DNA from: Enterococcus casseliflavus NBRC 100478
GTDB taxonomy: Bacteria; Bacillota; Bacilli; Lactobacillales; Enterococcaceae
Direction: 5' to 3'
Assembly: GCF_001544095.1 (NCBI RefSeq)
Contig: NZ_BCPT01000012.1
Span: 1-64,000, forward strand
DNA: 64,000 nucleotides
The notes beneath the pieces were generated by a model. It was not told the DNA's origin, searched no databases, and worked only from the letters and a program-made list of their open reading frames with translations. The position numbers and the translations under genes were made by a program. This document shows positions 63,293-64,000 of this stretch, piece after piece. The stretch's first letter is position 1; each line of letters opens with the position of its first letter.

Positions 63293-64000
63293 TCAAAGCT
63301 CAAGTCTTGAGTCGATCACGGTTACTTTCCCACGATAAATTTTTCGATACTCTTTGGGCGTATAAGAAGTTGCTTTTTTAAATTTCTTACTAAAATAATT
63401 TGGATCATTGAATCCTACTCTAACAGAAATTTCACTGATTGATCGATCACTTGTTGAGAGTTCTTTTTTGGCAACTTCAATACGATAAATCATCAAGTAC
63501 AATGAAAAGGTCATTCCTAATGTATTCTTGATCAAACGGCTGGTGTGATACCGACTTAAATGCAGGTGATCTGCTAAAGTGTCTAACGTAATATGTTCTC
63601 TATAATTTTCATGAATATAGCGCAATATCTTATGTCTTAAAGAAAGCGAAGGAGAAGCTTCATTGTTTTTCTCGACGTGCAGCAAGGAAATCTGATTGAT
63701 GGATTGAATCCCTCGGTCCAATGCATAAACAAAATCATTGGTGATCGGTTCGACCAAATAATCGATCAAGTCGTAACGCAACGCTTTTTGAGCGATAGCA
63801 AAACTTTCTACTGCAGAATACAAAATTGCTTTTGCATTCGGATAAAAAGAAAGCAACTCTTTGTATAATTCAAAACAGTCCTCTTCGCCATCCGCATTGA
63901 TCACTGCAATCTCAACCATCTGCTCAAGACAGGTACGCTGAAGTGCTTTTTTCGAATCAACCATTGGAAGCAAGATGACATTTGGGAAATGACGATCAAT
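63293..64000 (-). CDS. AraC-type response regulator, cut by the window edge
   Basis: The reading frame stays open to the right edge, so the N-terminus lies outside. The visible part (235 codons) starts within a receiver-like domain: VEIAVINADGEEDCFELYKELLSFYP occupies the phospho-acceptor strand, with Asn where Asp is usual, and DYLVEPITNDFVYAL resembles the KPI end. It is followed by an AraC HTH pair (LDTLADHLHLSRYHTSRLIKNTLGMTFS and ISEISVRVGFNDPNYFSKKFKKATSYTPKEYRK). It resembles YesN-type regulators of sugar or envelope genes; a degenerate receiver is possible. Confidence 0.85.
   Translation of the reverse strand: MDRHFPNVILLPMVDSKKALQRTCLEQMVEIAVINADGEEDCFELYKELLSFYPNAKAILYSAVESFAIAQKALRYDLIDYLVEPITNDFVYALDRGIQSINQISLLHVEKNNEASPSLSLRHKILRYIHENYREHITLDTLADHLHLSRYHTSRLIKNTLGMTFSLYLMIYRIEVAKKELSTSDRSISEISVRVGFNDPNYFSKKFKKATSYTPKEYRKIYRGKVTVIDSRLEL

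Overview
The window is chromosomal DNA from a low-GC Gram-positive of the Lactobacillales, most probably an Enterococcus. The grounds are the gene order pfkA-pyk, yceD-rpmF, gnd and an adjacent LisRK/EtaRS-type two-component system, an EbsC/YbaK protein, LtaS, a tmRNA with tag AKNENSYALAA, A/G-rich Shine-Dalgarno sites and many bidirectional T-tract terminators. Species cannot be fixed from the sequence.

Layout. 1-15.9 kb is housekeeping: a two-component system, gnd, yceD-rpmF, pfkA-pyk, dnaE, a small YjzD-type membrane protein, an MdtG/PmrA-like exporter and a purine permease under a double PurBox. 15.9-19.5 kb holds asnB, two small unrecognised genes and a membrane-anchored Ltp-domain protein. 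19.75-25.25 kb is a degraded integrative element in tRNA-Ser(CGA). It is bounded by a 14-bp direct repeat and carries an N-terminally truncated tyrosine integrase, paired arm-type repeats, an AT-rich surface-glycan cargo (YfhO-like membrane protein and GT2 glycosyltransferase) and several hairpins. 25.4-41.1 kb returns to core functions: TetR regulator, ThrE-type exporter pair, TVP38-type protein, membrane-anchored GDPD, pgi, gdhA, FAD oxidoreductase, lacD, ybaK/aroD/rRNA methyltransferase and ltaS.

41.3-45.1 kb is a compact module: an FtsX-like permease with a Walker-A-less ATPase-like partner, facing an overlapping SdpI-like/response regulator/histidine kinase operon. 46.1-47.4 kb holds ssrA and, behind it, what looks like a decayed toxin/immunity pair. 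48.6-53.4 kb is sugar metabolism: an enolase-superfamily enzyme behind tandem cre-like operators, and a GntR-controlled PTS EIIC plus GH1 glycosidase. 53.5-58.1 kb is a muropeptide-use cluster: peptide-binding lipoprotein, dipeptide epimerase, NlpC/P60 endopeptidase and a cytoplasmic class A beta-lactamase-fold hydrolase. 58.8-64 kb holds a Fur-box ABM/IsdG-like protein, stress and redox genes (fRMsr, an NAD-binding oxidoreductase with Rrf2 regulator, VOC protein) and an AraC-type response regulator cut by the window edge.

Cross-cutting signals: a three-copy family of long hairpins with the identical apical motif CTTCCCCAAG (20.3, 48.3 and 58.6 kb), best read as small RNAs; a two-member family of about 70-residue orphan proteins (30.3 and 60.2 kb); and several very small genes below usual annotation cut-offs (49 aa at 18.25 kb, 24 aa at 30.7 kb).
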